In this document: positions 1 to 9,095 of the stretch, piece by piece | Numbering within the stretch: the stretch's first letter is position 1 | Layout of the letters: each line of letters starts with the position of its first letter | Assembly (NCBI GenBank): GCA_947481685.1 | Contig: CANKHA010000005.1 | Span: forward strand, 1 to 64,000 | Reading direction: 5' to 3' | Length of the DNA: 64,000 bases | DNA from: Bradyrhizobiaceae bacterium | GTDB lineage: Bacteria > Pseudomonadota > Alphaproteobacteria > Rhizobiales > Xanthobacteraceae | Notes under the pieces: generated by a model | What the model was told of the DNA's origin: nothing | The model's database searches: none | What the model saw: the letters and a program-made list of their open reading frames with translations, nothing else | Position numbers and translations under genes: made by a program

Positions 1-148
1 CGGTCGTCAATTTGGTCGTCACTTGATCGCGTTTCCTGCTCTTAGCCGCGCTTGGCGCGCTCGAATATCAGGCACAAAAAAACCCACTTCCCCTTTGTTA
101 TCTAGGAGTAGCGGGCATCAAGAACAAACACAGACAATTTCGAATTAG
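1..148. other. Non-coding stretch at the window edge
   Basis: No convincing gene. Read on the minus strand it continues from the broken tRNA-Cys at 149-187 into unrelated sequence that contains a run of seven T (about 73-79) and a small GC-rich inverted repeat near 45-60. If the tRNA were interrupted by an insertion, its missing 3' half would lie beyond the window edge. Nothing else can be supported here. Confidence 0.4.
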
Positions 149-187
149 GCTTTGCAGTCCGCTGCGTCACCACTCCGCCACGTGGCC
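149..187 (-). pseudogene. tRNA-Cys (GCA) 5' half, remnant
   Basis: Read on the minus strand this begins GGCCACG, then a D arm (TGGCGGAGTGGTGACGCAG) and an anticodon stem and loop with CTGCAAA, so the anticodon is GCA. This matches the 5' half of an alphaproteobacterial tRNA-Cys. After the anticodon loop the similarity stops: the expected stem complement TCCGC, the T arm and the acceptor complement CGTGGCC are absent from the remaining 148 bases. It is therefore a broken copy, cut at the anticodon loop, which is a common integrase target. An intron or insertion with the 3' half outside the window cannot be excluded. Confidence 0.6.
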
Positions 188-208
188 CTGTTGGAAAATC
201 GGGCGTTT

Positions 209-257
209 GCGCCTGATCCGGCGAAGTGGGAACCGGTTCGCCGATAAGATCATGCGC
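209..257. repeat. Palindromic repeat, AACCGGTT family, copy 1
   Basis: Imperfect palindrome with outer arms GCGCctGATC / GATCATGCGC and core GAAGTGGGAACCGGTTCGCC. This is the first of nine related copies in the window, all intergenic or at gene ends. Repeats of this look are widespread in Bradyrhizobiaceae-type genomes. Confidence 0.85.
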
Positions 258-271
258 CAACTTAATAGTTA

Positions 272-319
272 GCGCGCGATCGGACACAAAACCGGTACCC
301 ACTTTTGCTGATCGCGCGC
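272..319. repeat. Palindromic repeat, AACCGGTT family, copy 2
   Basis: Arms GCGCGCGATC / GATCGCGCGC around a core AAAACCGGTACCCACTTTT. This subtype has GGTACC in place of GGTTCC and resembles copy 4 at 29222. It lies in tandem with copy 1, upstream of the methyltransferase gene at 482. Confidence 0.8.
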
Positions 320-481
320 AAGTGCCGCGTCTTCCCGACGCGCCCGCTATACAGGAGCCATGCGCTAGGGGCAACGGTCCAACGCGCAGCAAAGGCATGG
401 TTTTTCCGGGGCTTTCCATGGGGCTGCCTTGCCTTTTCGCCGGTCATGCCGCAAAAGTTTCGCGCCCAATCGGAGAGATCG

Positions 482-1153
482 ATGAGCGACTTCGCCACTG
501 CGCGCCGGATGATGGTCGATGGACAAGTCCGTCCAAACGACGTCACCGACCTGCGTATCATCGCCGCGATGCTTGAAGTCCCCCGCGAGCGGTTTCTCCC
601 GCAGGCGAAGGCGCGGCTCGCTTATCTCGATTTCGATATTCCCGTCGTGGAAGGTCCGGACGGGCGTGCGCGCCGCCGCATGCTCAAGCCGATGTTGCTC
701 GCCAAGATGATCCAGGCCGCGGGCGTGCGCGAGAGTGACAGCGTGCTCGACGTCGGCAGCGGCAATGGCTACTCGTCGGCGGTGATTGCGCAGCTCGCGC
801 GCACGGTGGTGGCGCTGGAAGAAGACGCGCCGCTCGCGATCAGCGCCAAAGAAAACCTTTATGCCCTCGGCATTACGAATGTGTCGGTCGAAACCGGGCC
901 GCTCTGCGCGGGCTTTGCGGCGCGGGCGCCTTACGATGTGATTTTTCTGCAGGGTGGTACGGAAATAGAGCCGCAGACATTGTTCCCGCAGCTCCGCGAT
1001 GGTGGGCGGCTGGTCTGTGTGCAGGGACCCAGTGCCGGAGGCAAGGCAGTTGTCTATCGGCGCGCCGGCGCCGACGTCAGCGGCTGGCCGGTGTTCGACG
1101 CAACGGCCAGCGTGTTGCCAGGATTTACCGCCACCCCAACGTTTGTTTTTTGA
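482..1153 (+). CDS. Protein-L-isoaspartate O-methyltransferase-like SAM methyltransferase
   Basis: A 223-residue class I methyltransferase of the PIMT (Pcm) family. SAM motif I, VLDVGSGNGYSS, is at residues 88-99 after a helical N-terminal part. The canonical substrate-binding stretch (SQPyvVA in true Pcm) is replaced by LKPMLLAKM, so this is a divergent relative of the second PIMT gene at 34103, and its substrate may differ. The ATG at 482 is chosen because GGAGAG lies at 472-477 and homology starts at MSDFATAR; the longer reading to 305 runs through repeat DNA. It precedes tolC, popZ and valS on the same strand, an order I recall from other Rhizobiales. Family assignment is firm, the exact reaction is inferred. 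Confidence 0.85.
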   Translation: MSDFATARRMMVDGQVRPNDVTDLRIIAAMLEVPRERFLPQAKARLAYLDFDIPVVEGPDGRARRRMLKPMLLAKMIQAAGVRESDSVLDVGSGNGYSSAVIAQLARTVVALEEDAPLAISAKENLYALGITNVSVETGPLCAGFAARAPYDVIFLQGGTEIEPQTLFPQLRDGGRLVCVQGPSAGGKAVVYRRAGADVSGWPVFDATASVLPGFTATPTFVF

Positions 1154-1321
1154 TCCGTTGCGATTCGGCCGGGTGTGGCCCGGATGCGGCAACGGCAATG
1201 TTTTTTGGTTGTGAGCGGAAGCCGGGGTTTCGCAATCGGGCGGGTTCCCGGTATGGTGGCTCCGGTTTAAAATAAACGGGCGTTCTTCTGCCGATTTTTG
1301 GTGTTCCGGCGGAGGTGTGGG

Positions 1322-2785
1322 GTGGTGCGGATGTTGGGGTGTGAGGGGGATAGTCGCGTGTTTCGCGCCCGGTCGGGTGCGGTTCTCCTTGCTATTGCAG
1401 GACTTTTTGGCGGCTTGGGACAGGCTTCCGGCCAGACCATGCCGAGCGCACTTGTCCAAGCCTATCAGACCAATCCCCAGCTCAATGCTCAGCGCGCCCA
1501 GGTCCGGGTCACTGATGAAGCCGTGCCGCAGGCGTTGTCCGGTTATCGGCCGCGGTTGAGCGTTACGGCCAACGCTTCGCAATCCTATAGCAGCACAACA
1601 ACACACCCGACCAGCTCCGTGCCGGGCTCTAACCGCGTCGCTATCCTCACGGAGGCGCCGCAACCCATAACTTCAGGAGACTTCACGCCCTATTCGGTCG
1701 GTGTCACTGGCACGCAAACTCTGTTCAACGGGTTCCAGACCTCAAACCGCACGCGTCTGGCCGAAGGGCAGGTCTCGGCAGCGCGTGAGGCGCTGCGTGT
1801 GATGGAGCAGACCGTGCTGCTCGCCGCGGCGACGGTCTACATGGATCTCATGCGCGACACCGCCATCGCGGAAGTTCAGCGCAGCAACGTGAAATTACTC
1901 ACCGAAACGCTGCGGCAGACCCGTGACCGTTTCAATGTCGGTGAAGTCACCCGGACCGACGTGGCGCAATCGGAAGCGCAACTTGCTGCGGGCCAGTTCC
2001 AATTGCTCAACGCGGAATCCAACCTCAACACCACGCGGGCCAATTATCGCCGGGTGATCGGCAGCGATCCGGGAAAACTGGCCCCGGCTGCGCCGGTCGA
2101 ACGGCTTGCGCCGCCATCCTTGCCAGCAGCCATGCAGGTCGGACTCGATCAGAATCCGAACATTACGTCTGCCATGTACGGCATCGACGTCGCCAATCTG
2201 CAAGTGAAGATCAACGAAGGCGCCTTGTTTCCGACCGTCACGCTGAACGGTTCGGCGCAGAAAACATGGAATGGCACCGTCACCCAGCTGGAGCAGACCA
2301 CCTGGTCGGTGGGGTCGTCGCTGACGATTCCGATTTACCAGGGCGGTGGCGAGTATGCCCTGATCCGGCAATCGAAGGAGACCCTGACTCAGCAGCGCCT
2401 CAATCTCGAACAGGTCCGCGACCAGATACGTTCGAACATCGCGCAAGCCTGGGGCGTGGTGCAGGCGACCAAGGCGCAAATCGAGTCGGGGCAGGCACAG
2501 GTCCGTTCCAGCGAGACCGCGCTCAACGGCGTGCGGGAAGAGGCCCGGGTCGGCCAGCGCACGACGCTCGATGTGCTGAACGCCCAGCAGACCTTGGTGA
2601 ATGCGCGGGTGCAATTGGTGACGGCCCAGCGCGAACGGGTGGTGGGGTCTTACGGATTGCTGGCTGCTGTCGGCATTCTCTCGCCGCTCACTCTGGGGCT
2701 GTCGACGCCTGTCTATGATGCGCGTGTCCACTACTATCAGATACGCGACAGCTGGATCGGTCTGCGCACGCCGGACGGCAAGTAG
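1322..2785 (+). CDS. tolC: TolC-family outer membrane efflux channel
   Basis: Outer-membrane factor that forms the trans-periplasmic exit duct for RND pumps and type I secretion. A short hydrophobic signal (residues roughly 20-40, ending near ASGQ) is followed by two OEP repeats. TolC signatures include SALVQAYQTNPQLNAQRAQ near the N-terminus, a TLFNGFQT beta-barrel strand and RVGQRTTLDVLNAQQ in the second repeat. Length (about 485 residues) is normal. The start is uncertain: GGAGG at 1311-1315 is spaced best for GTG 1322 or GTG 1325, ATG 1331 is also possible, and TTG 1298 is less likely. It could serve the RND pump at 10948-15306, which has no channel gene of its own. Confidence 0.93.
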   Translation: MVRMLGCEGDSRVFRARSGAVLLAIAGLFGGLGQASGQTMPSALVQAYQTNPQLNAQRAQVRVTDEAVPQALSGYRPRLSVTANASQSYSSTTTHPTSSVPGSNRVAILTEAPQPITSGDFTPYSVGVTGTQTLFNGFQTSNRTRLAEGQVSAAREALRVMEQTVLLAAATVYMDLMRDTAIAEVQRSNVKLLTETLRQTRDRFNVGEVTRTDVAQSEAQLAAGQFQLLNAESNLNTTRANYRRVIGSDPGKLAPAAPVERLAPPSLPAAMQVGLDQNPNITSAMYGIDVANLQVKINEGALFPTVTLNGSAQKTWNGTVTQLEQTTWSVGSSLTIPIYQGGGEYALIRQSKETLTQQRLNLEQVRDQIRSNIAQAWGVVQATKAQIESGQAQVRSSETALNGVREEARVGQRTTLDVLNAQQTLVNARVQLVTAQRERVVGSYGLLAAVGILSPLTLGLSTPVYDARVHYYQIRDSWIGLRTPDGK

Positions 2786-2943
2786 GCTTTTTCCTCCCGC
2801 ATCCCTGTGTCCAACGGCATTTTTCCTTCGGCAATCGTCCACATTGCTATTCGCATCTGTCGCCCCGATGCAGATAATGTGACGTCGGAACAACGATTCG
2901 CGCGACGGCGCGAGCGCGAGCAGTTGAAGCAGGGACATTTGAG

Positions 2944-3591
2944 ATGAGCCAACCGGCGAAGGCGCAAGAACCTTCCATGGAGGAGATCCTTGCCTCCATC
3001 CGCCGCATCATCGCCGATGATGAGGGTGGCAAGGCACAGGCGCCTGAGTCTCCGAAGCCGGCTGTTGCCGCTCCCACGAGGCCCACGCCTCCCATGCCGC
3101 AAGTTCCTGCTGCAGCTGCACCTCCGAAACCTGCCGTCCCGCCACCGCGTCCCGGCAATCAGGATGACATCGAAGCCATGCTTTCGGGCATCGACACCGC
3201 GGCTGCGAGAACGCCAGATGTGGATGTGCTGAACCTGACGGAATCCATGGCTGCGCCGGCACAGCAACCGCCGATGTTCCGAACCATCGATACCCAGTCC
3301 GATGTCTTCTTCAGCGAGGAGAACGCCGAGCCAGCAGCTGCGGATATACGCCGGATGGCGCCGCCGTCCTTCGAGCCCGCACTGATGTCTTCCTCCACCA
3401 GCCAGGCGGTGGATGCCGCGTTCAATACGCTGGCCCATACTGTGCTGTCGCAGAACGCGCGCACCCTGGAAGACCTGGTGAAGGAAATGATGCGGCCGAT
3501 GCTGAAATCCTGGCTCGACGACAATCTTCCGGGTCTGGTCGAGCGGGTGGTCCGGGCCGAAATCGAGCGGGTTTCGCGCGGCCGCAATTAA
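2944..3591 (+). CDS. popZ: Polar organizing protein PopZ (DUF2497 family)
   Basis: A 215-residue protein with the PopZ layout. It has a short conserved N-terminal helix (SMEEILASIRRIIADDE, residues 11-27), a long Pro/Ala-rich acidic linker (about 30-130), and a conserved C-terminal helical region with EDLVKEMMRPMLKSWLDDNL, ending GRN. In Caulobacter, PopZ forms a polar matrix that tethers the chromosome origin through ParB and recruits cell-cycle factors; the same role is inferred here. The gene lies 158 bp after tolC and 108 bp before valS on the same strand. Confidence 0.9.
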   Translation: MSQPAKAQEPSMEEILASIRRIIADDEGGKAQAPESPKPAVAAPTRPTPPMPQVPAAAAPPKPAVPPPRPGNQDDIEAMLSGIDTAAARTPDVDVLNLTESMAAPAQQPPMFRTIDTQSDVFFSEENAEPAAADIRRMAPPSFEPALMSSSTSQAVDAAFNTLAHTVLSQNARTLEDLVKEMMRPMLKSWLDDNLPGLVERVVRAEIERVSRGRN

Positions 3592-3699
3592 GCGTCTCAT
3601 CAATGATGCCGAAGCTGCGCCAGGCCTTGGGCCTGAGGCGTTGACTTCGCACGCCGCGACGGGTTTCTTGCCCGCCACCACCAGCCCAAAGATACGGAA

Positions 3700-6477
3700 A
3701 TGATCGACAAGACCTATCAGCCTTCCGAAGTGGAAGGCCGCATTTACGCCGCCTGGGAAGCCTCCGGCGCGTTCAAGGCCGGAAGGCCGGAACGCCGCGA
3801 CGCGGAGCCGTTCTGCATCGTCATCCCGCCGCCGAACGTCACCGGCTCGCTCCACATGGGCCATGCGCTCAACAACACGCTGCAGGACATCCTGTGCCGG
3901 TTCGAGCGTATGCGCGGCAAGGACGTGCTGTGGCAGCCCGGCACCGATCACGCCGGTATCGCGACCCAGATGGTGGTCGAGCGGCAGTTGATGGAGCGTC
4001 AGCTTCCGGGCCGCCGTGAGATGGGGCGCGAAGCTTTCCTCAAGCGTGTTTGGGAATGGAAGGAAGAATCCGGCGGCACCATCATCAATCAGCTCAAGCG
4101 GCTGGGCGCGTCCTGCGACTGGTCGCGCGAGCGCTTCACGATGGACGAGGGGCTGTCGAAAGCGGTCGTGAAAGTCTTTGTGCAGCTCTACAACGAGAAG
4201 CTGATCTACAAGGACAAGCGGCTGGTCAACTGGGACCCGAAGCTACTCACCGCGATTTCCGATCTGGAAGTGGTGCAGGTCGAGGTGAAGGGGCACCTTT
4301 GGCATCTGCGCTATCCGCTGGAAGGCAAGACCTTCGATCCGAACGATCCCTCGACCTTCATCGTTGTCGCCACCACGCGGCCGGAGACGATGCTGGGTGA
4401 TACCGCGGTGGCGGTGAATCCGGAGGATGAGCGCTACAAGCATCTCGTTGCGAGTAAGGCACACGTCATTTTGCCTTTGGTTGGCCGACGTATCCCCATA
4501 ATCGCGGATGAATATTCCGATCCCGAGAAGGGCTCGGGTGCGGTGAAGATCACGCCAGCGCACGACTTCAACGACTTCGAGGTCGGCAAGCGGCACAACC
4601 TGCCGCAGATCAACATCCTCGATATTGAGGGCAAGATCTCTCTCGCCGGCAACGAAGACTTTCTGAAGGACGTGCCATCGTCCGACGATCTTTCCGAGAC
4701 GATCACGCTGCAGAAGCTCGACCGGTTTGTCGCGCGCAAGCAGATCGTCGCGCGGCTCGAGGAAAAGGGCCTGCTGGAGAAGATCGAGCCGCATACCCAC
4801 GCAGTGCCACATGGCGATCGTTCCAATGTGGTGATCGAGCCTTACCTGACCGACCAATGGTACGTCGACGCCAAGACACTGGCGCAACCGGCAATTGCCG
4901 TCGTGCGCAGCGATAAAACAAAATTCATCCCGAAGAACTGGGAGAAAACTTATTTCGAGTGGATGGAAAACATTCAGCCGTGGTGCATCTCGCGCCAGCT
5001 CTGGTGGGGCCATCAGATCCCGGCCTGGTACGGTCCGGACGGCAAGATATTTGTCGAGGAGAACGAGGACGAGGCCGTCTCCAAGGCCCTGGCTTATTAC
5101 GTCGAGAAGGAGGTCATCACGTCGGAGCAGGGACGCGCGATGGCGCTCGATCCGCTCAAGCGCACCGACCTCCTGACCCGCGACGAAGACGTGCTCGATA
5201 CCTGGTTTTCTTCGGCGCTGTGGCCGTTCTCGACGTTGGGCTGGCCGGCCGATGCGGCCGAGGTGAAGCGATATTATCCGACCTCGGTGTTGGTGACTGG
5301 TTTCGACATCATCTTCTTCTGGGTCGCGCGCATGATGATGATGGGTCTCCATTTCAAAAAGGAGATTCCGTTCAAGGATGTCTACATCCACCGGCTCGTA
5401 CGCGACGCCTCCGGCGCTAAGATGTCGAAGTCGAAGGGCAACGTCGTCGACCCGCTCGGTGTCATCGACGAATTCGGCGCCGACGCGCTGCGCTTCACGC
5501 TTGCGCGCAACGTTGCGCCAAGTCACGACATCAGGCTCGGTCCGCAGGACGTCGAGAACAACCGTAATTTCGCGACCAAGCTCTGGAATGCGGCGCGCTT
5601 CGTGGAATTCAACGGCGCGAAGCGGATCGAAGGCTTCGATCCGAAATTGGCGAAAGAAACGCTCAACCGCTGGATCGCGCACGAGACGGCAAAGGCGGCT
5701 GCCGAAATTACGCAGGCGATAGAGAACTATGGTTTCAGCGAAGCCGCGGGCATCGCTTACCGCTTCGTCTGGAACGTCTATTGCGACTGGTATGTCGAAC
5801 TGTCGAAGCCTTTGCTGACCGGCCCCGACGGTGCGGCAAAGGACGAAACGCGTGCGATGGCTGCCTGGGCTCTCGATGAGATATTGAAGCTGCTGCATCC
5901 GTTCATGCCGTTCATCACCGAAGAACTGTGGTCGGTGACCGGCCCGCGAAACGCGCTGCTCGTGCTGAGCGAATGGCCAAAACTCGAAGGGCTTGCGGAT
6001 GACAAGGCCGAGTCCGAGATCGGCTGGCTCATCGAACTCATCACCGCGATCCGCTCGATCCGCGCCGAAATGAGCATCACCGTTCCGGTGCCGCTGGTGC
6101 TGGCAGGCGCTTCGGCGGAGACACAAGCGCGCGCCGCGCGCTGGTCCGAATTCATCAAGCGTCTGGCGCGCGTCTCGGAGATTTCCTCCGCGGTAACTGC
6201 GCCGCAGGGCTCGGTGCAACTGGTGGTGCGTGGCGAGGTGGTCGCATTGCCGCTCATCGGCGTGATCGATCTCGATGCCGAGCGTGCACGTCTCGCCAAG
6301 GAATTGGCCAAGGCTGAAGGCGACATCAAGCGCGTCGATGCCAAGCTCTCGAACGAAAAATTCGTCGCCAATGCGCCGGAAGACATCGTCGAAGAGGAAA
6401 AGGAAAAGCGTCAGGAAGCCGAGGATCGCCGCGGCAAGATTCTCGATGCGCTGGAGCGCTTGAAGGGCGCGGTCTGA
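3700..6477 (+). CDS. valS: Valyl-tRNA synthetase
   Basis: Class I aminoacyl-tRNA synthetase charging tRNA-Val, 925 residues, normal for the bacterial enzyme. The HIGH-type motif HMGH is at residues 52-55 after PPNVTGSL. The CP1 editing domain follows, with TTRPETMLGDTAV and a conserved GSGAVKITPAHDFND. The KMSKS loop (GAKMSKSKGNVVDP) is at about residues 572-585. An anticodon-binding domain comes next, and a C-terminal coiled coil rich in Lys and Glu (about 860-925) binds tRNA. The stop is followed at once by a tRNA-Pro remnant on the other strand. Confidence 0.98.
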   Translation: MIDKTYQPSEVEGRIYAAWEASGAFKAGRPERRDAEPFCIVIPPPNVTGSLHMGHALNNTLQDILCRFERMRGKDVLWQPGTDHAGIATQMVVERQLMERQLPGRREMGREAFLKRVWEWKEESGGTIINQLKRLGASCDWSRERFTMDEGLSKAVVKVFVQLYNEKLIYKDKRLVNWDPKLLTAISDLEVVQVEVKGHLWHLRYPLEGKTFDPNDPSTFIVVATTRPETMLGDTAVAVNPEDERYKHLVASKAHVILPLVGRRIPIIADEYSDPEKGSGAVKITPAHDFNDFEVGKRHNLPQINILDIEGKISLAGNEDFLKDVPSSDDLSETITLQKLDRFVARKQIVARLEEKGLLEKIEPHTHAVPHGDRSNVVIEPYLTDQWYVDAKTLAQPAIAVVRSDKTKFIPKNWEKTYFEWMENIQPWCISRQLWWGHQIPAWYGPDGKIFVEENEDEAVSKALAYYVEKEVITSEQGRAMALDPLKRTDLLTRDEDVLDTWFSSALWPFSTLGWPADAAEVKRYYPTSVLVTGFDIIFFWVARMMMMGLHFKKEIPFKDVYIHRLVRDASGAKMSKSKGNVVDPLGVIDEFGADALRFTLARNVAPSHDIRLGPQDVENNRNFATKLWNAARFVEFNGAKRIEGFDPKLAKETLNRWIAHETAKAAAEITQAIENYGFSEAAGIAYRFVWNVYCDWYVELSKPLLTGPDGAAKDETRAMAAWALDEILKLLHPFMPFITEELWSVTGPRNALLVLSEWPKLEGLADDKAESEIGWLIELITAIRSIRAEMSITVPVPLVLAGASAETQARAARWSEFIKRLARVSEISSAVTAPQGSVQLVVRGEVVALPLIGVIDLDAERARLAKELAKAEGDIKRVDAKLSNEKFVANAPEDIVEEEKEKRQEAEDRRGKILDALERLKGAV

Positions 6478-6535
6478 GGCGGCAGGATTTGAACCTGCGA
6501 CCCTCACGTCCCGAACGTGGTGCGCTGCCGGCCGG
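6478..6535 (-). pseudogene. tRNA-Pro (CGG) 3' fragment, remnant
   Basis: On the minus strand the sequence reads GGCAGCGCACC, then an anticodon arm CCACG-TTCGGGA-CGTGA (anticodon CGG), then GGGTC and a complete T arm GCAGG-TTCAAAT-CCTGC. This is the 3' two-thirds of a proline tRNA. The 5' acceptor strand and most of the D arm are missing, because the sequence upstream is the end of the glycosylase gene, and no CCA-like acceptor end follows. The fragment exactly fills the space between the stop codons of valS and the glycosylase gene. It may be the scar of a tRNA-targeted integration. Confidence 0.7.
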
Positions 6536-7108
6536 TTACTTGAATGGCTTGCTGAGAAACGCCGAGCCTTTCAGCCCATAGCGCCAGGGCAGGTCGGCCG
6601 CCTTGGTGATCCCGATGCGGGGGCCGGTGACGATTTCCGGCTCGCCGTCGCGAGCGCGCAGCTCGAAAGGCGGCTCGTCGAGCGCGAGCCCGTTCTGCGC
6701 CCGCGTAATCGCCAGCGCCTGGCCCACCTTTCCCGGGCCGGAGCACAGCATCCGCTCGTCTTTCCAGCCGCGGCGTCGCTTCATCACAGGCAGGCCGTCG
6801 GTCGGCTCCAGCGCGCGGATCAGCACCGCGCTGGCACTGCCGGCCTGCTCGCAGACGACGTTCAGGCACCAGTGGATGCCATAGGAACGATAGACATAGG
6901 CAAAGCCGGGCGGACCGAACATTACGGCGTTGCGCTCGGTCCGGCCGCCATAGGAATGCGCCGCCGGGTCGGTGTGGTGATAGGCCTCGACCTCGACGAT
7001 CCACCCGCCAATCCCGTTGACCAGAAAAGTTGCCCCGATCAGGTCCGGCGCCACGTCATGGACGCTGCGGGCGAAGAAGCTGCGGCGGAGGCGGGGAGGT
7101 TTGTGCAT
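6536..7108 (-). CDS. 3-methyladenine DNA glycosylase (AAG/MPG family)
   Basis: A 190-residue base-excision glycosylase that removes alkylated purines such as 3-methyladenine and hypoxanthine. Family signatures are the catalytic-Glu segment [10 protein letters not shown], then [31 protein letters not shown] and GPGKVGQAL. Length fits the bacterial AAG family (about 190-200). The ATG at 7108 (protein starting MHKPPRL) is chosen since the upstream extension shows no similarity to the family. The gene is divergent from ilvD, with 262 bp between the starts. The tRNA-Pro remnant directly after its stop raises the possibility that the gene arrived by integration at that tRNA (inference). Confidence 0.92.
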   Translation of the reverse strand: MHKPPRLRRSFFARSVHDVAPDLIGATFLVNGIGGWIVEVEAYHHTDPAAHSYGGRTERNAVMFGPPGFAYVYRSYGIHWCLNVVCEQAGSASAVLIRALEPTDGLPVMKRRRGWKDERMLCSGPGKVGQALAITRAQNGLALDEPPFELRARDGEPEIVTGPRIGITKAADLPWRYGLKGSAFLSKPFK

Positions 7109-7370
7109 TGCAGCGCTTCTAGCCCGGTCTTCCCTCGATGACACACCAACGCCCGCGATAGGCCCGCTGCCGAACACGATCGGATGCCCGGATGTGTCCC
7201 CCCGGCCACACGCTTTAGAAGATTTAAAGCCTTCCTGCGCGATGGTGCCCCAACGCCGCGATTTAGCCATACCGTTCATCGAAATCGATACGGTCCCAAG
7301 CCACCGCGTGCGTTTCCGGCTGCGAGAGCCGGAATGGAAGGTTTGGACGGGGCGGGGGCCCGGAAGTTGT

Positions 7371-9095
7371 ATGGACGCTAAGATCAATCTGAAATCGAGA
7401 CTGCCGAGCCGGCATGTCACCGAAGGCCCGTCGCGCGCGCCGCACCGGTCCTATTATTACGCCATGGGTTTAACCACCGGGCAGATCCACCAGCCCTTCG
7501 TGGGCGTGGCCAGTTGCTGGAACGAAGCAGCCCCCTGCAACATCGCGTTGATGCGCCAGGCCCAGGCCGCCAAGAAGGGCGTAGCCGCCGCCGGCGGAAC
7601 GCCCCGCGAATTCTGCACCATCACAGTCACCGACGGCATCGCCATGGGCCATGCCGGCATGTATTCGTCGCTGCCGTCGCGCGAAGCCATCGCGGATTCC
7701 GTCGAACTGACCATGCGCGGCCACAGCTACGACGCACTGGTCGGCATCGCCGGCTGCGACAAGTCGCTGCCCGGCATGATGATGGCCATGGTGCGGCTGA
7801 ATGTACCGTCGGTATTCATCTACGGTGGCTCGATCCTGCCCGGCACCTTCAAGGGCAAGCAGGTCACCGTCCAGGACGTGTTTGAAGCGGTCGGCAAGCA
7901 TTCGGTCGGGCAGATGTCCGACGAGGATCTTGAAACGTTGGAGCGGGTGGCCTGTCCGACGGCCGGCGCCTGCGGCGCGCAGTTTACCGCCAACACCATG
8001 GCGACCGTTTCCGAGGCTATCGGCCTGGCGTTGCCTTACTCGGCCGGCGCTCCGGCGCCTTACGAAATCCGCGATGCATTCTGCATGACAGCCGGTGAGC
8101 AGGTCATGGAGCTGATCAAACAGAATATCCGCCCACGCGACATCGTTACGCGCAAGGCGCTGGAGAATGCCGCAGCCGTGGTGGCGGCTTCCGGCGGATC
8201 GACCAACGCGGCGCTGCATCTGCCGGCGATCGCGCATGAATGCGGCATCGAGTTCAGCCTGTTCGACGTCGCCGAGATCATGAAGCGCACGCCTTACATC
8301 GCCGACCTGAAGCCGGGCGGTAAATACGTCGCCAAGGACATGTTCGAAGTCGGCGGCATTCCCTTGTTGATGAAAACCTTGCTCGATCACGGCTATATGC
8401 ACGGCGACTGCATGACCGTCACCGGCCGGACCATCGCCGAGAACATGAAAAGCGTGAAGTGGAATCCCGACCAAGACGTCGTCTATCCGGCGGACAAGCC
8501 CATCACAGTGACCGGCGGCGTCGTCGGCCTGAAAGGCAATCTCGCGCCCGACGGCGCAATCGTGAAAGTGGCCGGTCTGCCGGTGCAGAAATTCACCGGC
8601 CCGGCCCGCTGCTTCGATGGTGAAGAAGAATGCTTCCAGGCGGTGAAAGACAAGAAATACAAGGAAGGCGAGGTGCTGGTCATCCGCTACGAGGGGCCGC
8701 GCGGCGGTCCCGGCATGCGCGAGATGCTCTCCACCACCGCGGCGCTCTATGGCCAGGGCATGGGCAACAAGGTCGCCCTCATCACGGACGGCCGTTTCTC
8801 GGGTGCGACCCGTGGCTTCTGCGTCGGCCATGTGGGCCCGGAAGCGGCGGTGGGCGGTCCCATTGGTTTGCTGCGCGATGGCGACATCATCGAGCTCGAT
8901 GCCGAGAATGGCACGCTCAATGTGAAACTTTCAGATGCGGAGCTTGTCGCCCGTAAAAAAGACTGGAAGCCGCGCGAAAACCATGCGGGCTCGGGGGCCT
9001 TGTGGAAGTACGCCCAGCAAGTCGGATCGGCACTGCATGGCGCGGTGACGCATCCCGGTGCCAAGGGCGAGAAGGCGGTCTATGCGGATATCTAG
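7371..9095 (+). CDS. ilvD: Dihydroxy-acid dehydratase
   Basis: Converts 2,3-dihydroxy-isovalerate and its methylvalerate homologue to the 2-keto acids in valine and isoleucine synthesis, using a Fe-S cluster. The 574-residue protein carries the cysteine motifs of the IlvD/Edd family: [11 protein letters not shown] near residue 44, GCDKSLPG (about 125) and [17 protein letters not shown] (about 195). The glycine-rich C-terminal part includes [13 protein letters not shown] and [20 protein letters not shown]. The ATG at 7371 follows GGAAG at 7362-7366. Its last 14 bases overlap the Sel1-repeat gene. Confidence 0.97.
   Translation: MDAKINLKSRLPSRHVTEGPSRAPHRSYYYAMGLTTGQIHQPFVGVASCWNEAAPCNIALMRQAQAAKKGVAAAGGTPREFCTITVTDGIAMGHAGMYSSLPSREAIADSVELTMRGHSYDALVGIAGCDKSLPGMMMAMVRLNVPSVFIYGGSILPGTFKGKQVTVQDVFEAVGKHSVGQMSDEDLETLERVACPTAGACGAQFTANTMATVSEAIGLALPYSAGAPAPYEIRDAFCMTAGEQVMELIKQNIRPRDIVTRKALENAAAVVAASGGSTNAALHLPAIAHECGIEFSLFDVAEIMKRTPYIADLKPGGKYVAKDMFEVGGIPLLMKTLLDHGYMHGDCMTVTGRTIAENMKSVKWNPDQDVVYPADKPITVTGGVVGLKGNLAPDGAIVKVAGLPVQKFTGPARCFDGEEECFQAVKDKKYKEGEVLVIRYEGPRGGPGMREMLSTTAALYGQGMGNKVALITDGRFSGATRGFCVGHVGPEAAVGGPIGLLRDGDIIELDAENGTLNVKLSDAELVARKKDWKPRENHAGSGALWKYAQQVGSALHGAVTHPGAKGEKAVYADI

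Noticed and set aside
149-187. Group I intron interrupting tRNA-Cys
   Set aside because: No group I core elements are visible in the 148 bases available; kept as a remnant with the caveat that the 3' side is outside the window.
365-1663. 432-codon minus-strand frame across the methyltransferase gene and the tolC start
   Set aside because: Covers two genes and an intergenic region; low-complexity basic sequence with no homology pattern.
4243-6507. 754-codon open frame antisense to valS
   Set aside because: Mirror of a strongly conserved gene in high-G+C DNA; composition is rich in Arg/His/Asp and no domain is recognisable.
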